Assembly: GCA_963932465.1 (NCBI GenBank)
Contig: OZ010787.1
Location: 13,628,926 to 13,692,925, forward strand
Reading direction: 5' to 3'
Source of the DNA: Maratus speciosus
Lineage: Eukaryota; Arthropoda; Arachnida; Araneae; Salticidae
Length of the DNA: 64,000 bases
The notes beneath the pieces are model-generated. The model was not told where the DNA came from. It made no database searches and was given only the letters and a program-made list of their open reading frames with translations. This document shows positions 47,165 to 59,900 of this stretch, piece by piece (the first letter of the stretch is position 1; each line of letters starts with the position of its first letter). The translations under genes and the position numbers were made by a program.

Positions 47165-47830
47165 GTGGTTATAAGATAAGATAACATTTCTTATTTTTTT
47201 ACAGTCCAAAATTTATTGTAGATGTCTTAAAATCTAAATTAATTTTTACGATCATCTCAGTTAATTATAACGTTATGAATTAAATATTTAATTCTAAATT
47301 TGATATTTTCAAAGATCTTTTAAACTTTATTCTTATTTTCAATTATATATATATTTTTTTTCATAGAGGTGAGGTAAATGTTATAAGATAATGTAACATT
47401 TCCTTTTTTTTTTTTTGTTATAGATCCAAACTTTATTATAGATTTCTTATTCAAAATCTAAATTAATTTTAACGATCATCTCAGTTAATTATAACGTTCT
47501 CAATTAAATATTTAATTCTAAATTTGATATTTTCAAAGATCTTTTAAACTTTATTCTTATTTTCAATTATATATATTTTTTTTCCATAAAGGTGAGGTAA
47601 ATGTTATAAGATAATGTAACATTTCCTATTTTTTTTTTATAGATCCAAATGTTTTTATAAACTACGTAATTCAAATCTTAATTAATTTTAACGATCATCT
47701 TAATTAATTTTGTAGATCTCAATTAAATGTTTAAATCTAAATTTAATATTTTCATTGATCCTTTAAACTTTATTCTTATCTTAAATAAATAAATAATTTT
47801 CTCCATTAAATAAATAATTTAAAATCAAAA
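47165..47830 (+). repeat. Tandem repeat, about 212-223 bp unit, three copies
   Basis: TTATAAGATAATGTAACATT-type starts at 47169, 47381 and 47604, followed each time by ATTAATTTTAACGATCATCT and TATTTTCAAAGATCTTTTAA. The last copy is more diverged. Located in the Mitf intron between 52192 and 46504. Confidence 0.8.
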
Positions 47831-50800
47831 TTATTAATAATAACTATTTAAATTGCTTTTATTTTAGTTTTAAGAATCTTACTGAAAATATCTTTACTTT
47901 TCTCTTAATTGAGTGTGTTTTCATTCAAAATTTGACTTATAATTGTCAAAATAAAATAATAACTGTCTATTTACGATTTCAACCTCTCTTGACGCCATAT
48001 TGTTTTTGTGTCTTTTGTGATGTGTAGGGATGGCAATTATTATTTTTCATATAAAAATACAACATTAGCCGTCATATTGTTGATTCTGTACCACCTGTTT
48101 GCACAATGTATGTAGTAACAGTTATTTCCAAGTTCTTTGGTTTGCACCAAAGTCGTAAAGAAAATTCCTTATATTCCATAGTGCACAGCTATCGTTTCCA
48201 ACGTAAGTAAAAACGCTACAAAAGCATCATTTTCATGACCGTTATACTACGTTAGCATTGAGATAGTTGAGTCACTTAATTTTTAGTCACTTAACTTTTG
48301 TGAAACGGGAAACGCGGAATTAGGCTTCACCTGTCCCCATTGCCAAAAGTTTTTAGAAATTTATGTTAAATTTGTAACTACAACTTCTGACTATACATAG
48401 TTTATTATTGTTTTTAATCTTTGCGGCGTGTTAGCTAAATAAACGATTCAAAGGGTCATTCGAAAAAGCTGAATAATTATTTATAGAACTCTACTTTAAT
48501 TTTAAGAACAGTTTCAAATAAGAAAAAGAGTTCAGCTGCCAGATTTCCACTCAATTCATAGTTAAGAAAGTATCAAAAATTAAGTGAGTTTCAGAAACTT
48601 GCTCAAGTCGAAATCTTGATTCCGGGTACGAATAAAAAAAATTTATGTTAAATGACTCAATGCTAGCCCAGTGCGAACGTAGTATAAGGAAAGGGCAGCT
48701 GACGTCACTGTGGGTCGAAAAACTGTGGATGGGCAACAAACACTTGTCTGTTCTGTATGACTCCTACTGTACACATGAGCTCGGCAAATTTGTTTGGTCT
48801 AAGTTTAACAGATCTATGATATGATTAGTCTAGGTCGCCAAGACGATTCCTGCAGTGCCAAGATGCCGAAGCTTAACAGTACCTCCCTATTTTTCCAATT
48901 TTTTTCATGGATCTGGCAACGTCCGTATAGTGCTCTGATTGGTGGAGCTCGAAAATTGTTGAAGACTTTGGCTGGGAATGGGGAGATCTTGTGTAGATGA
49001 ATTAAGTTTGTAACTATGAAAGAGTGAGGAACTTGTTTGTTTGTTCTGTGAAATATATAAGTGTGTGTGTGTGTGGGGGGGGGGGGGGGAAGCAGCTGGG
49101 CGTGCTTCGTTTGTAAAAAGCCGGCTCACAGTCTGTTCTCCTAGATTTTTTTTTTCTCCAGTCTGTGTTTCTATATTTTTTAAGCTTTCTGTAGCTTGTC
49201 TGCCTAGATTTTTAAATTTTCGTCAGTCGTTATGCTGAAATTTTGTCAAGAAAACTTAGAACTTTGATTTACACCCAGTTTGACTATGTCCATTCTTCTT
49301 ATTCAGGAGGATCTTCATGGATATCACGCGTAGAAAATTTATTGGTATTTGTATTGCCGTTATTTAAAGTGTCAGTGGATTTCTGCCATATAAGTTTCGG
49401 CGAAAGTTATGCCATAATGTATCTTGCTTCCAGCGCTGAAATCAGTAGATACAACTATGCAAAAGCAACCAAATTAATGCCATAAAGTATTTTAACTCCA
49501 TTGCCTATATTTATGATTAAATCTCTGCTATCTTAGAACAAAGAAAAATGATTATTATTAGTTCTACATTTTCAATCCATCGTATATATATAAAAGATTT
49601 TTTTATATCCAAGTACGATGTTTAGATAGATATTATCATGAACTGAAAAATTGTAATCTAAAAATCCGTCATGAGTGGAACTGCTACATAATGGATTCGA
49701 ATGGATTTAACTACACTGTGGCTTGATGTAAGGAATTGATTTTTTAATTGTTTTCCTTTTATTTATTAGAGATTAAATTTTATCTATAACTAAATGAAAT
49801 ATGTTTGATATAAATAATTTCAAATAAAGAAAAAATCACTAGTGAAAAGTTTTTAGCTTTATCATACAACTTAACACAAGCTGTATCCTCTTAATGAGAA
49901 AAAAATTCTTTTAATTAAAATGATATACCTCAAGAAAAATTTCAAGCAACAACAATTTATTTTATGAATTTCTTCAACTTTTTTATAATGTTAAAATATT
50001 CAAAATAAATTTTAATATTTGGTTTATATAAATTAAAATGTTAAATTAAAGAGATAAATTTAAATATTAAAATTAATTTTCAATTAAAATATTCTCAACG
50101 CAATGAGAATTAATTTATATATCAATTCCTTTTTCATTTTTTTCTGTCCCATCACGTCATATATCATCGGAAAGCTTATTGTCCCCACATTCATCTTTTG
50201 TTCTGAAATTCATACATTGCTGTGAAATTAGCGCCAGAAGTATCGATCTATTTCCGTTATCCCTATTTACGATCAAATGTCTGGCCAAATGATCGCTAAG
50301 TTTTGGAATTACAGTTCTTAAGCTTATTTGTGTGAGTATCAAAGAATCGATTCTAGAACATACGATACTAGAATTTGGGAATCGATTCTTATTGTGATTG
50401 ATGCTGTTTTATACGATGTCGATATTTATCGATACTCAATTTTCCCAGAATCGCCCGTCACTAGTATGTCGTACAAAGGAAATTGAAATATTTAGTTCAA
50501 TTGAGTGTGCGCTGTCTGGCGTAAGCAAGAAATGTTGCTAAAAATGGGTTAAAAAAACAGATCTTTTAAAATGTTATGAAGATATTGCTAAGATTTTATG
50601 TTTTTAATTATTCTGCATTACAACTGAACTAAAAATATGTGTATTAATTCCATATTATACATTTTTTTTAAACGCGCTCCCAACGTAGGCAGATCTCTTA
50701 AGTACACAAATCTTTGTGGATCAATAAACATGAACTTTCTAGTGTGCGCGAAAAATCGTTTCGCGCTTTTAATGGGAAAAGAGACGAAAAATTTCTTGAA

Positions 50801-51357
50801 CTATACATAAATTATGCAACATTTTCTAATCGTCGAGCATGTATTACATTATGTTATTTTCTAATATCACAACATGATCTCATATAAATTATCAAACATT
50901 TACATCATCAAAAATTTATCAGATATAGTTATCCCTTATAATTCATAATGTATTTCAGATATTTAACATTAATTCGCACTATTGCGTAATTTAAAGACTT
51001 TTCTTCTGTTACAAAAGTATCATTTACAGATAGTTTAATGCAATTAAAATCAAAGCTAATTACAGTTATTTTCTAATACTTTAATATTTAGATTAATCGC
51101 AAATGATAAGCAACTGTTACAATGTTTATTTATAGAAAGAGATATCTAGAGAATCTAAATGTAAGTTACATAAATTTATATAAAATCTGAGCACGAGAGA
51201 GTCAAGAGTAAGCATCTGGCAATTCTTGAATCTCTCAGTGAAATCTAAATAAACATTGAATTTTGTCCTTAAAATTTTAACATATCCAGGGATATTGCAT
51301 ATAAAGCATAAGATTTGAATTTTTAATCGGACATGTCGAAAAATTTTCTGAGATTAT
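47831..51357. other. Mitf intron, largely unassigned
   Basis: No coding region or element with clear ends was recognised. A (GT)n run followed by a G-run lies at 49061-49089. Confidence 0.4.
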
Positions 51358-51985
51358 CCAAGTGTGTTGACCTTTATAAAAAAGCCCAGGTGACACACCC
51401 CGACTCAAGGAGCCTTTGTGTTTTCAGGGGACAAAGGACCTTTAAACTCATTTTTTTTATTGCACTTTAAATACTATTCAAGGGCACACTATATTAATGA
51501 TGGCATATTTATCACACAAGAAATTAAAAATAAAATTGAGAAAAATAAGGAATTTTCCTTAATATTTTAAGCGTTATGAAGAACTTTTCAAAATGCCCCA
51601 TGCACATTCCATACTAATTAAAATCCCCAATATTTTATGCCAGTTTGGTTTACATATACAAATAAAAATGTGCATTGAATTTTATATATTTGAATATAAA
51701 GGTAAAAAACAAAAATCCAAATTGTATGAAAATTTCAGCATTTTTGCATCATATTTCTTCAATTATTTGAAAAGTTCTTCATAACGCTTAAAATATTCAG
51801 GAAAATTCCTCATTTTTCTCTTTAAAAAAAAAAATCTTGTGTGATACATATATGCCGTAATTCATCTAGTGTGTCCTTGAATAGTATTTAAAGTGCAATA
51901 AAAAAAATAAAAAAAATGAGTTTGAAGGTCCCTTGTCCCCTTCAGGACTCCCACTCGGTCCGTTTTTTGGACACCACTATTTTTC
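51358..51985. mobile_element. Foldback element with ~230-bp arms
   Basis: The left arm (about 51380-51600) and right arm (about 51765-51985) are inverted copies: CTTTAAATACTATTCAAGG against CCTTGAATAGTATTTAAAG and AAGCGTTATGAAGAACTTTT against AAAAGTTCTTCATAACGCTT. The outermost bases are poorly matched, so ends and target site are uncertain. The loop is AT-rich. Confidence 0.7.
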
Positions 51986-52191
51986 AAAGAAAAATCTTCT
52001 TTATAAATTTCGTTGAAACTTAAATGTAAGGGCGTTTTTCTTGCAATTGTTGCAGAAACCTACTACGAATTTTTTTCGTAAAAATTACTGGCTATCAAAA
52101 ATTGGACCAGTGGGAGCTCTGTGCTGTGCACACTTCGTAAACGTGCCCGTCAATAAATAAATTATGAAATTTGGGAACTTTTTATTCATAC

Positions 52192-52345
52192 TCATATTGT
52201 GATTGTCCTTCTTCTGTCTGTCCTTTGCCAAGTCATGCAAAGCAATGGAATGATTAGGTATGAAAATTTTCTTCACTGTAGAATGTTCCCTTTTTACTCC
52301 GGAATTTAAGAAGGGGATAGGTTCTAATGGTATTTCATCATTTGC
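52192..52345 (-). CDS. Mitf: Mitf/TFEB-like factor, exon upstream of the basic region
   Basis: 154-bp exon with acceptor AACATTTTTTTTAG|GCAAATG and donor CACAATATGA|GTATG. It codes for ANDEIPLEPIPFLNSGVKRE, then HSTVKKIFIPNHS and ALHDLAKDRQKKDNHNM. LAKDRQKKDNHN is nearly identical to vertebrate LAKERQKKDNHN, the start of the DNA-binding region, and VKRE sits where MITF has its IKRE SUMO-acceptor motif. It exits in phase 1, completed by TT of the next exon. The acceptor was chosen because it has a strong T-tract and keeps the frame open; preceding exons (activation domain, Rag-binding N-terminus) were not found. Confidence 0.9.
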
Positions 52346-52453
52346 CTAAAAAAAATGTTAATTTTTTACATGATTTTTTATATAAGCATTTTAAATTAAT
52401 TTTACTATTTTTTATTAAAAATCTTAATTAGTTTTTTAAATAGTAACATTTAA

Positions 52454-52608
52454 CCTTTTGCACTCCATTGACACTACGGTGAGACATACTAAATTCAGGG
52501 CTGCCACAGGCGACTATTTTTTAATTCTACCTCAAGCCACTTACTCAAAACAAAAATTATTGACATACTGTTTGAGAACATGTGCAAGAGAAATATACTA
52601 CAAAATCT

Positions 52609-52653
<45 letters not shown>

Positions 52654-52757
52654 AGTGGTGCGAATAGAATAGAAAAATAGTCGCCTCTGGCAGCCCTGTA
52701 AGTTTAATCACAAATCCACTGTCACCGTATAGTATAGGTGTATTGGAGTGCAAAAGG
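52454..52757. mobile_element. TTAA-flanked MITE CCTTTTGCACTCCA
   Basis: TTAA|CCTTTTGCACTCCATTGACA and TTGGAGTGCAAAAGG|TTAA (52450-52453, 52758-52761). piggyBac-type target. Hosts a nested MITE. It lies about 110 bp upstream of the first placed Mitf exon. Confidence 0.85.
52496..52698. mobile_element. Palindromic MITE CAGGGCTGCC nested in TTAA MITE
   Basis: CAGGGCTGCCACAGGCGACT and AGTCGCCTCTGGCAGCCCTG are the ends, with a 40-nt T-run inside (52610-52649). The flanks TAAATT and TAAGTT suggest a 6-bp duplication with one mismatch. Confidence 0.75.
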
Positions 52758-53177
52758 TTAAAAATTTCTTAAGAATTTATTACTTTAAGATTTTTTCTCA
52801 AAATTTACATACTAATTCTAAACTGGAGAACTATTCACTTTCTCTCAAATCGACTAATTATTAAAATGACTCTTAAAAAGTAAGTTAGTCTAAAAACCTG
52901 GTGGTTTTAAAATTTTCCTATGCAAAATAATAACAGTTCGTATTTTTTTTAACAATTTATTAATTTTTCATTTCAAAAGTTTCAAACTACTTCTCTATTA
53001 AAAAACCACGTACATTCTCTAAAATCGACTAATCATTATAATATTGCTCTTAAATAATAAATTATATTAAAACATAGTTCAAAATATTCCGTAGCAAAAA
53101 TAATAACACTTAATATTTTCTCAACAATTTATCAGTTTAATTAGTTGTTTCAGAACAAAAAAAACTAGTTATGAGCT

Positions 53178-53329
53178 CATAGCTGCCAACTTTTACGCTT
53201 TTATCCTACCACTAAAATGTAATAGAAAATTTTCCCTTATTTAAGCTTCGAAATCTGCAATTTAAATAAGGCAAAAAATTTCTATTAAATTTTAGTGGTA
53301 AGAAAAAAGCGTAAAAGTTGGCAGCTATG
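53178..53329. mobile_element. CATAGCTGCCAA palindromic MITE, intact
   Basis: 152 bp, nearly perfect hairpin: CATAGCTGCCAACTTTTACG, with its exact inverse at the right end, and CCACTAAAATGTAATAGAAA arms. Same family as 34716-35110. Confidence 0.85.
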
Positions 53330-54862
53330 TGAACTTGAAAATTACTTACTTACTCTAGAAAAGACTAATTATTAGAATCGCGCTGCTAAATAATAATCTA
53401 CCTTAAAACAAACAAAAGAAAATACAGGGTGCCAGGGATACGTTGCGTTGGCAGAAACTTTGCATCTATTTATTTCACGTAATTCTTATAAATTTAATAT
53501 ATATATGTACATATAATTTAACATTATTAATTTCAGAAATACAGTAAATTCTGTCTAAGGCGGACTCTGTGCAAGCCGGAAATTTGTCTACCGCGGAAAA
53601 TTTTTGAAGTCCCGGCGAACCCATAGAAAATAACATTAATTCTTGTTGCATAAGCCGGAATCTGTCTAACGCGGAAACGGAAATGTTTTTAAGGTTCCGC
53701 CGAAACCAAAATTTTGCATAAGGCGGAAAAAAATACTTAAAAAATGAAAAGCATTTTCTTTATGAAACTTTAATACATACGTCCTATATTCAATGCCGAG
53801 AATTTTAATTAAATTCCCTAATAGTTTTTAAAAAGTTAATTTAAGGAACTAGAAACTGTTTCAATTTTAAGGAATTCTTGCATTTAAAAAGTGAAATAAC
53901 CTTTTTTTTTATATATAAATTTGCATGTAAAAATTATTATTACTAGAAGGATGCACATTTATAAAAATATGTATTTCCTAAAGTACAATATATTATGCTT
54001 TAATGTTGTACTCAAATTCAAAGAGATAGCTTCATAAAGATAGAGAGATAGTTTCAAAGAGATAGTCTCATTCCCGAAGTTAATTTTTTTTAGTGTGTAT
54101 GCGTGTTTAAATGTAAACTTCAAATTTGCAGGTACAAAGAAATTGAACAGCATTTCTTATTTATCTGTAAAAACATTCAGAATTTCAGTTTTCAACCGAT
54201 TTTCGAGTCAGGACAATTAATGAAAGATCGTCATCGACAAGCAGTTTAGTACAACTCAAGATACAACCTTTTTATCAAAAACATAAAACGCTATTCGATT
54301 GACTTAATGCTTTATTCCAATGGATGACGTGTTTAGAAAATTCATTGCACGAGTTATTTGTTCTTCGTCGTTTTATCTTGTCTAAGGATATTAGTGAGTG
54401 CATCGTAAAAATTGCTTCAAAATCTAAACTCAATTCTTCATCCCTGCGGGATAAAGTCGATGTTACTAAATTAAAATATATATATATTATTCTGTAGAAG
54501 ACCGTTGTATTAAGTTTAATTATGGTAAAACTCAAATTTATGACACTATAAAAAGAAAGAATTGAAAACATCCAATAGAAATATGAAACGTGCTGTGAAA
54601 AATGAAGACATTGGTGCATTAACTTTTGAATGTTTTTCGCATTGCTAAAGAAAAAATTTTGTTCACAAGTGACTTTATTGAGAAAAAATAGGTAAAATGC
54701 ATTATTTTAAAGATTCCAGTGCATGGTTAATGAGTTTCCATAATCTACACAACATGAAGCATGCTTGTTGACACCCGAAAAATATCCCATAGCAGGAAAT
54801 TCGGGAATGGAAAGGAAATTTTCATCTACCGATTGAAAGATATCGAGAAAAGGACATATATA

Positions 54863-55245
54863 ATGGACTCTATTCAGGTGACGTCAGACGCCAGAGCTGG
54901 CGGTATGATGATCTGTTATTCTAGTTACTGCACCGGCAGAATACCGGAATGCGCAGGCGCAAACACCGCTAGCAGACGACTTTAGCCTTGACCCAGGTTG
55001 AGTGCATATATTTTAACTGAAAATTTGCAAACGTAGGGAATTTTTTCGCATACAGAACAACATTTTGAATTTAGATTACAATATATTAAGTATATGCTGC
55101 TGCATCAAAGAATTCTTTTGCGGTATTTTTAACAAACAAGCATTAATAATTCCCACTCCATACACTGCTATGCTAAACACCGCCAGTAAATACCGCCAGC
55201 AGACGAATTTTAGCCTCGACCTCAGGCCGCGTGCATAAAGTCCAT
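54863..55245. mobile_element. 383-bp MITE, copy 2 (inside Tigger-like element)
   Basis: Same ends and exact length as 4667-5049. Ends ATGGACTCTATTCAGG and GCATAAAGTCCAT. Same orientation as copy 3, which lies 346 bp downstream. Confidence 0.85.
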
Positions 55246-55591
55246 TGCAATGAGAGTGGGCTATTTTATCGTGTGTTCTAAGAGTCACTTGTAAAAAGAG
55301 GAAGCTAATGCCGCTGAGGTAAAACCTCTGACGTATCACTGTTTTGCTTTTTGCGAATTGGGAGGGCAGTTTATAAAAAAAAAGTGATTGGGAAATCCAA
55401 AACGACGTTATGTTTCAAGAATGTAAATGTTGTTAAACTGCCTGTGACTTGGAAGTCTCAGAAAGGATGTCGATTGCCGCAATCGAGGGGTGACTGAAGG
55501 AGTTCAATAGACTAATGATTGAAGAAAAAAAAAAGTGTTCCTCGATAATCCACAACGTCATGCCGACGTCAAACTGTCGAATTTATTTACA

Positions 55592-55974
55592 ATGGTCTCT
55601 ATTCAGGTGACGTCAGACGCCAGAGCTGGCGGTATGATGATCTGTTATTCTAGTTACTGCACCGGCAGAATACCAGTATGCGCAGGCGCAAACACCGCTA
55701 GCAGACGACTTTAGCCTTGACCCAGGTTGAGTGCATACATTTTAACTGAAAATTTGCAAAATTAGGGAATTTTCTCGCATACAGAACAACATTTTGAATT
55801 TAGATTACAATATATTAAGTATATGCTGCTGCATCAAAGAATTTTTTTGCGGTATTTTTAACAAACAAGCATTAATTACTCACACTCCATAGACTGCTAT
55901 GCTAAACACCGCCAGTAAATACCGCCAGCAGACGAATTTTAGCCTCGACCTCAGGTCGCGTGCATAAGGTCCAT
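55592..55974. mobile_element. 383-bp MITE, copy 3 (splits the transposase)
   Basis: ATGGTCTCTATTCAGGTGAC to GCATAAGGTCCAT, 383 bp. It interrupts the Tigger transposase between the LDN aspartate motif and FLPADTT. Confidence 0.85.
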
Positions 55975-56763
55975 TTCTTCCGGCGGATACCACTGCAGCG
56001 ACACAACCAATCTATCAATGAATTATCAAAATACTGAAACTCACTACAAAAGGTATCTGTTGTGGTCGATTATTGCGTCTTTTGATGACTGTTCTTCAGC
56101 CACTGATCTGACAAAAAACATAAGTGTTTTCGATGCTGTTAAATGGATTTCCAAACTTGCTCAGAAATGTCGCCTGAAAAAACTGATTGTTGTCTTAGGA
56201 AAACAAAAGGACCACGCTTCTGAAAACGTTGAAGATAGCGGTGGAATGCAAACATATCACGACGGCTTGAGAAGAATTGGGTGCCTTGAAATTAATTTTC
56301 ATGTTCAGAGAAATGAAAAAAAAATAATACCGAGAATAACAGACTTAGCGTTAGTGTAGAATGCACGGTAAACCGAAAGAAAAAACAAACATCGATAAAA
56401 GACCATTTTCTGATTTTTTGAAATTCCATGCGAAATATGAAGTATGTAATTTCATTAGTTAAATTAAATGATTTTCATTAAATTTCAGAATTAGAGCAAT
56501 TTTGTATTGGTAATATTTATTTTTGTGTTCAAATAATGCCTTTCGAAATTATTAAAAAAAATAAATTTAATAACAATATGATTTCATAAAAAATTCCATT
56601 TTAATGAACGGTACTAAAAGTTACGAACGTAAAAAAAAATATAAGATTTGTGGGGTTTTTTTTTGGGGGGGGGGGTGAGAGATCTTTTGCATAAGCCGGA
56701 ATATTGTCTACCACGGAAAATTTTCTCAGTCCCGACCGATTCCGCCTTAGACAGAGTTTACTG

Positions 56764-57239
56764 TAAGTATTAAATTCTGATAGCAATCACCTTGCCGAAT
56801 AAAAAGAAGTTAGAGCTTTAGAGCCTTAATTTCCGAATTCCGTATACAGAGAATTAAAAAAAAAAATTTCAGATTTCAAAAAATTAACCATACATATAAC
56901 TTACTACATGGAAAGGTTCAAACTCTGATTCTGATCTCACCACAACCGCAAGTATAAAGCTTAAGGAAGGAGATCACCTACAGCAGCTCAATATTGCTTG
57001 ATTTTAACACAATATTAAAACAATTTTTGGAGCTGTAAATATTTCTTCAAATTAATATTTTTGGAATACATTGTTATAAATCTTTGTTTAAGTATTCCTT
57101 TAAATAATTTAATGATACATAGTTAGAATGTATCCAGGGTCATATGGTATGATTTTATTTATATTAAACAAACATCTCTTATTATACTAAATAGGTATAG
57201 TTCAACTTGAAAAGGCATAACTCAATTAAAACCCGCCTT
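56764..57239. other. No gene seen
   Basis: AT-rich; nothing recognised. Confidence 0.5.
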
Positions 57240-57985
57240 TAAGTCATTCACGCTGATACTCCGCAATGCTTACGAATTCTTTTGTGTAACCATGTATATG
57301 ATCTATACCATTTATACACACCACATAGTGAGCAAAAATTTAGTTAAACTTAACTACGCATACCATTATTGAAATCGCACTTCCCTCAATTATCGCTAAT
57401 AGACAGTACTTCAAGTACTACATTACTGTATCCGAATATTTTGTGTGTCCAAGTAAATGAATGATAAATGCTAAGCACATCATGTTATACATCAAGTATC
57501 TTGTAGTAAGCCTCAGTAATGTATATTAATTTTATTGCGTTTGAAATAGTGTAACAGAACTAAAATACGTTGTAAACAGTTTTACCCCGTAAGACTACTA
57601 TGAAAAGGAATTCTTTTGTGTGCATGGCCTTGTAAATGAATAATAAATACTTTGCACCAGAATACATGTTTTACTGCACTTCACAAATGCATATCGATTT
57701 CATTATGTTTTAAATGGTCTAACATCCTTAAAAGGAACTTGAAAAGATTTTTTCACATTGCCATAATGTAAACGGTATACTTTTGATCAGCCCTGTAAAT
57801 GAACTCTAAATGCTCACACTTCCTTTTCAATAACGATCGTTCTATAATAAACATAAATAACATAAAAAAAATTCAGGGTGATCCGAGTATATTTACATAA
57901 GCTCGGACAGACGGACAGACACGCGGCCAGACCAACCGAAGTCATAAACACTTTTCAGCTATGTTGGAAAGTATTAATGGGCCAA
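57240..57985 (-). repeat. Hairpin-capped repeat with internal periodicity, copy 2
   Basis: Same design as 39340-40050. The terminal hairpin AACACTTTTCAGCTATGTTG-AAAGTATT is at 57948-57976. Units with TTTTGTGTG...TGTAAATGAATGATAAATGC lie at about 57294, 57453, 57632 and 57795, spacing 159-179 bp. Confidence 0.65.
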
Positions 57986-58904
57986 AGTTACCCCAGTTGA
58001 CGGTACTATTATTCAACAAATAATTGCAAAATCCCACTAAAGGCGTTCGGAATACTTTTTTTTTTCTTTTCCTGACAGAGATGGCGTAATTTTTATCGTC
58101 TTCTTGCGTTCATATCAGCTTTAGACGTAATGACACATTCATATCATTCAGTTTCTGCGGGAAGTAAGCGTATTTTCAGATTTTTAAGCTTCTAATGCAA
58201 CTAACTACGGGATTGTATTTTTGCTGTTCCTTTTACATGCTGAAAGTAGATATTTACAACTCTCATTTAACGTATAATAGAGCATACTAAAACTCGCTTT
58301 TATTTTAATTTTTTTTTTCTCTTAGTTGTACTGTGTACACTTATGTTTTGATATCTAAAAAATTCCAAGTCATAAATCACAATTCATAAGAACTTTAATA
58401 GAAATTCTACCTCATTATACAATATTGATTTATAGTAAATAACCATTATAAAAACTGAGCATTTTATACGCCAAAAATCAGTACTAAAAGATATTTGTAA
58501 ATTTCTCCCGCTATATATCTTAAAACTTTACTTGGATCCCCGAATTCTTATGATTTGGTCCATTTTATACTTACGTGTAGAGTAATTTTTCGACAAACAA
58601 TCCACACATACATATTTATAAGAAATGAATCTCGAGCAAAGATACTGCAGCAGAAAAATTAAATCAGATTATTAGACTGGATGAAAGTTAGACATTCTTT
58701 TAAAGCGTGAAAGAAAAAATCACAAAGCAAAATTCATCGCGTGTTACATTCGGTGCTCGTGCGAAAAAAACTATAATTAAATTACATAAAAACACCGTGA
58801 ACAAGTGTAGATAACTATAAAAACAAAAGTGATACTTTTGAAGCGTTAGTTTAAGTTTTAAACATTATATATTTAAATAAATAAAATAGCAGAAAAATAA
58901 CTTT
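57986..58904. other. No gene seen
   Basis: AT-rich; no motif recognised. Confidence 0.5.
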
Positions 58905-59700
58905 TAACACTTTCCAACACAGTTGAAAAGTGTTTATGAATTCGGTCTGGCCGTGCTCTAACTCTCGTAAATATACTCGAATTGCCATGCATTTTTTATA
59001 AGTTATTAAGTTTTACTGTAGACTGTCCGATATTGAAAATGAAGTGTATAACGTTTATAATTTGTTTACAGGGACGCGCTAAAGTTTTCCACTACATTAT
59101 GGTTGATGGCGAAAAATCGTTCGCGGTGCATTTTATTGATGTTAGGCTATTTTAAGAATAATGAGATTGATATGAACCATTCATATGGACTACGGCATAT
59201 TTTCTCAGGCGTGTAGATTAAGTAGCATTTTTAGTTCGTTTACAGAAACGCACAAAACAATTCCGTTACCATAAATCTTTTGCGGTGCATTTTAATGATG
59301 TCATATAGTACTTTAAACATAACGATATTAAAAAGGATCACTAAGCTGCACTATAACATGTTTTCTATAGATTATAGAGTCTGTTTATCGTTCAGTTACA
59401 GAAATTCACAAAAGAATTTGGTTACAGGGCTGAGTATGATCGATAATTGCTGGAAGTGGGCATTCCGCTGTGGTTATGAATTTTTAAATTTATCTCATTT
59501 TTAGAGCATTGCGTGGTGTGTACAATTTTCTATAGATCATATGCATGGCCACACGAAATAATTCACACACATTTCCAAATACGGACAACAATTGCTGAAA
59601 ATGGAGTCTTACTACTTTAATGGTTTTAAAAATTACTCATTTAGATATTTTCTTAATAATATTCTACTATTGTTGGAAAGCGTTTCATAATCTATGCCTG
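58905..59700 (+). repeat. Hairpin-capped repeat with internal periodicity, copy 3
   Basis: Opposite orientation to copy 2. The head AACACTTTCCAACACAGTTG-AAAAGTGTT is at 58906-58934, then GCTCTAACTCTCGTAAATAT. Units with ACAGRRACGCAC...GGTGCATTTTAATGATGT start near 59069, 59243, 59398 and 59545. Confidence 0.65.
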
Positions 59701-59900
59701 ATGCAGGATTTTTCGTTCGTTTTTCTAAATCATGGATTCCCTATTATCAGAGACTGCATTTTCATGCAATTTTCTTCAACGTCAGTGGAATAATTCTGGG
59801 TAATTATTATGAATAATGATAACTCATTTTTATTATTACAGTTTTTGGCTCACAGGCTATCAAAGCCTGAGAGCTAATGTACCCGCAGGTTCTGTAAGTA

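Larger units (their letters stand above)
54280..56360 (+). pseudogene. Tigger/pogo-type transposase pseudogene
   Basis: Degraded DDE transposase of the CENP-B/pogo group. A possible helix-turn-helix piece (ALFQWMTCLENSLHELF) is near 54310. At 55384-55470 IGKSKTTLCFKNVNVVKLPV precedes TWKSQKG, as in Tigger proteins. Near 55530-55590 VFLDNPQRHADVKLSN holds the second catalytic aspartate. The MITE at 55592-55974 interrupts exactly there. After it, FLPADTTAATQPIYQ corresponds to the family's FLPPNTTSLLQPLDQ, and 56018-56359 continues to SVFDAVKWISKLAQKC in another frame. Multiple stops and frameshifts make it inactive. Confidence 0.85.
53542..56763 (+). mobile_element. Tigger-like transposon with two MITE insertions
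   Basis: TA|CAGTAAATTCTGTCTAAGGC at the left and GCCTTAGACAGAGTTTACTG|TA at the right. Left-end subterminal words (AAGGCGGA, AAGCCGGAA, AACGCGGAAA) repeat as in 158-1899. It carries a ruined transposase and the 383-bp MITEs at 54863 and 55592; without them it would be about 2.45 kb. Confidence 0.9.

Noticed and set aside
54275..54619. 114-residue minus-strand open frame
   Set aside because: Antisense to the Tigger transposase remnant; no similarity of its own.
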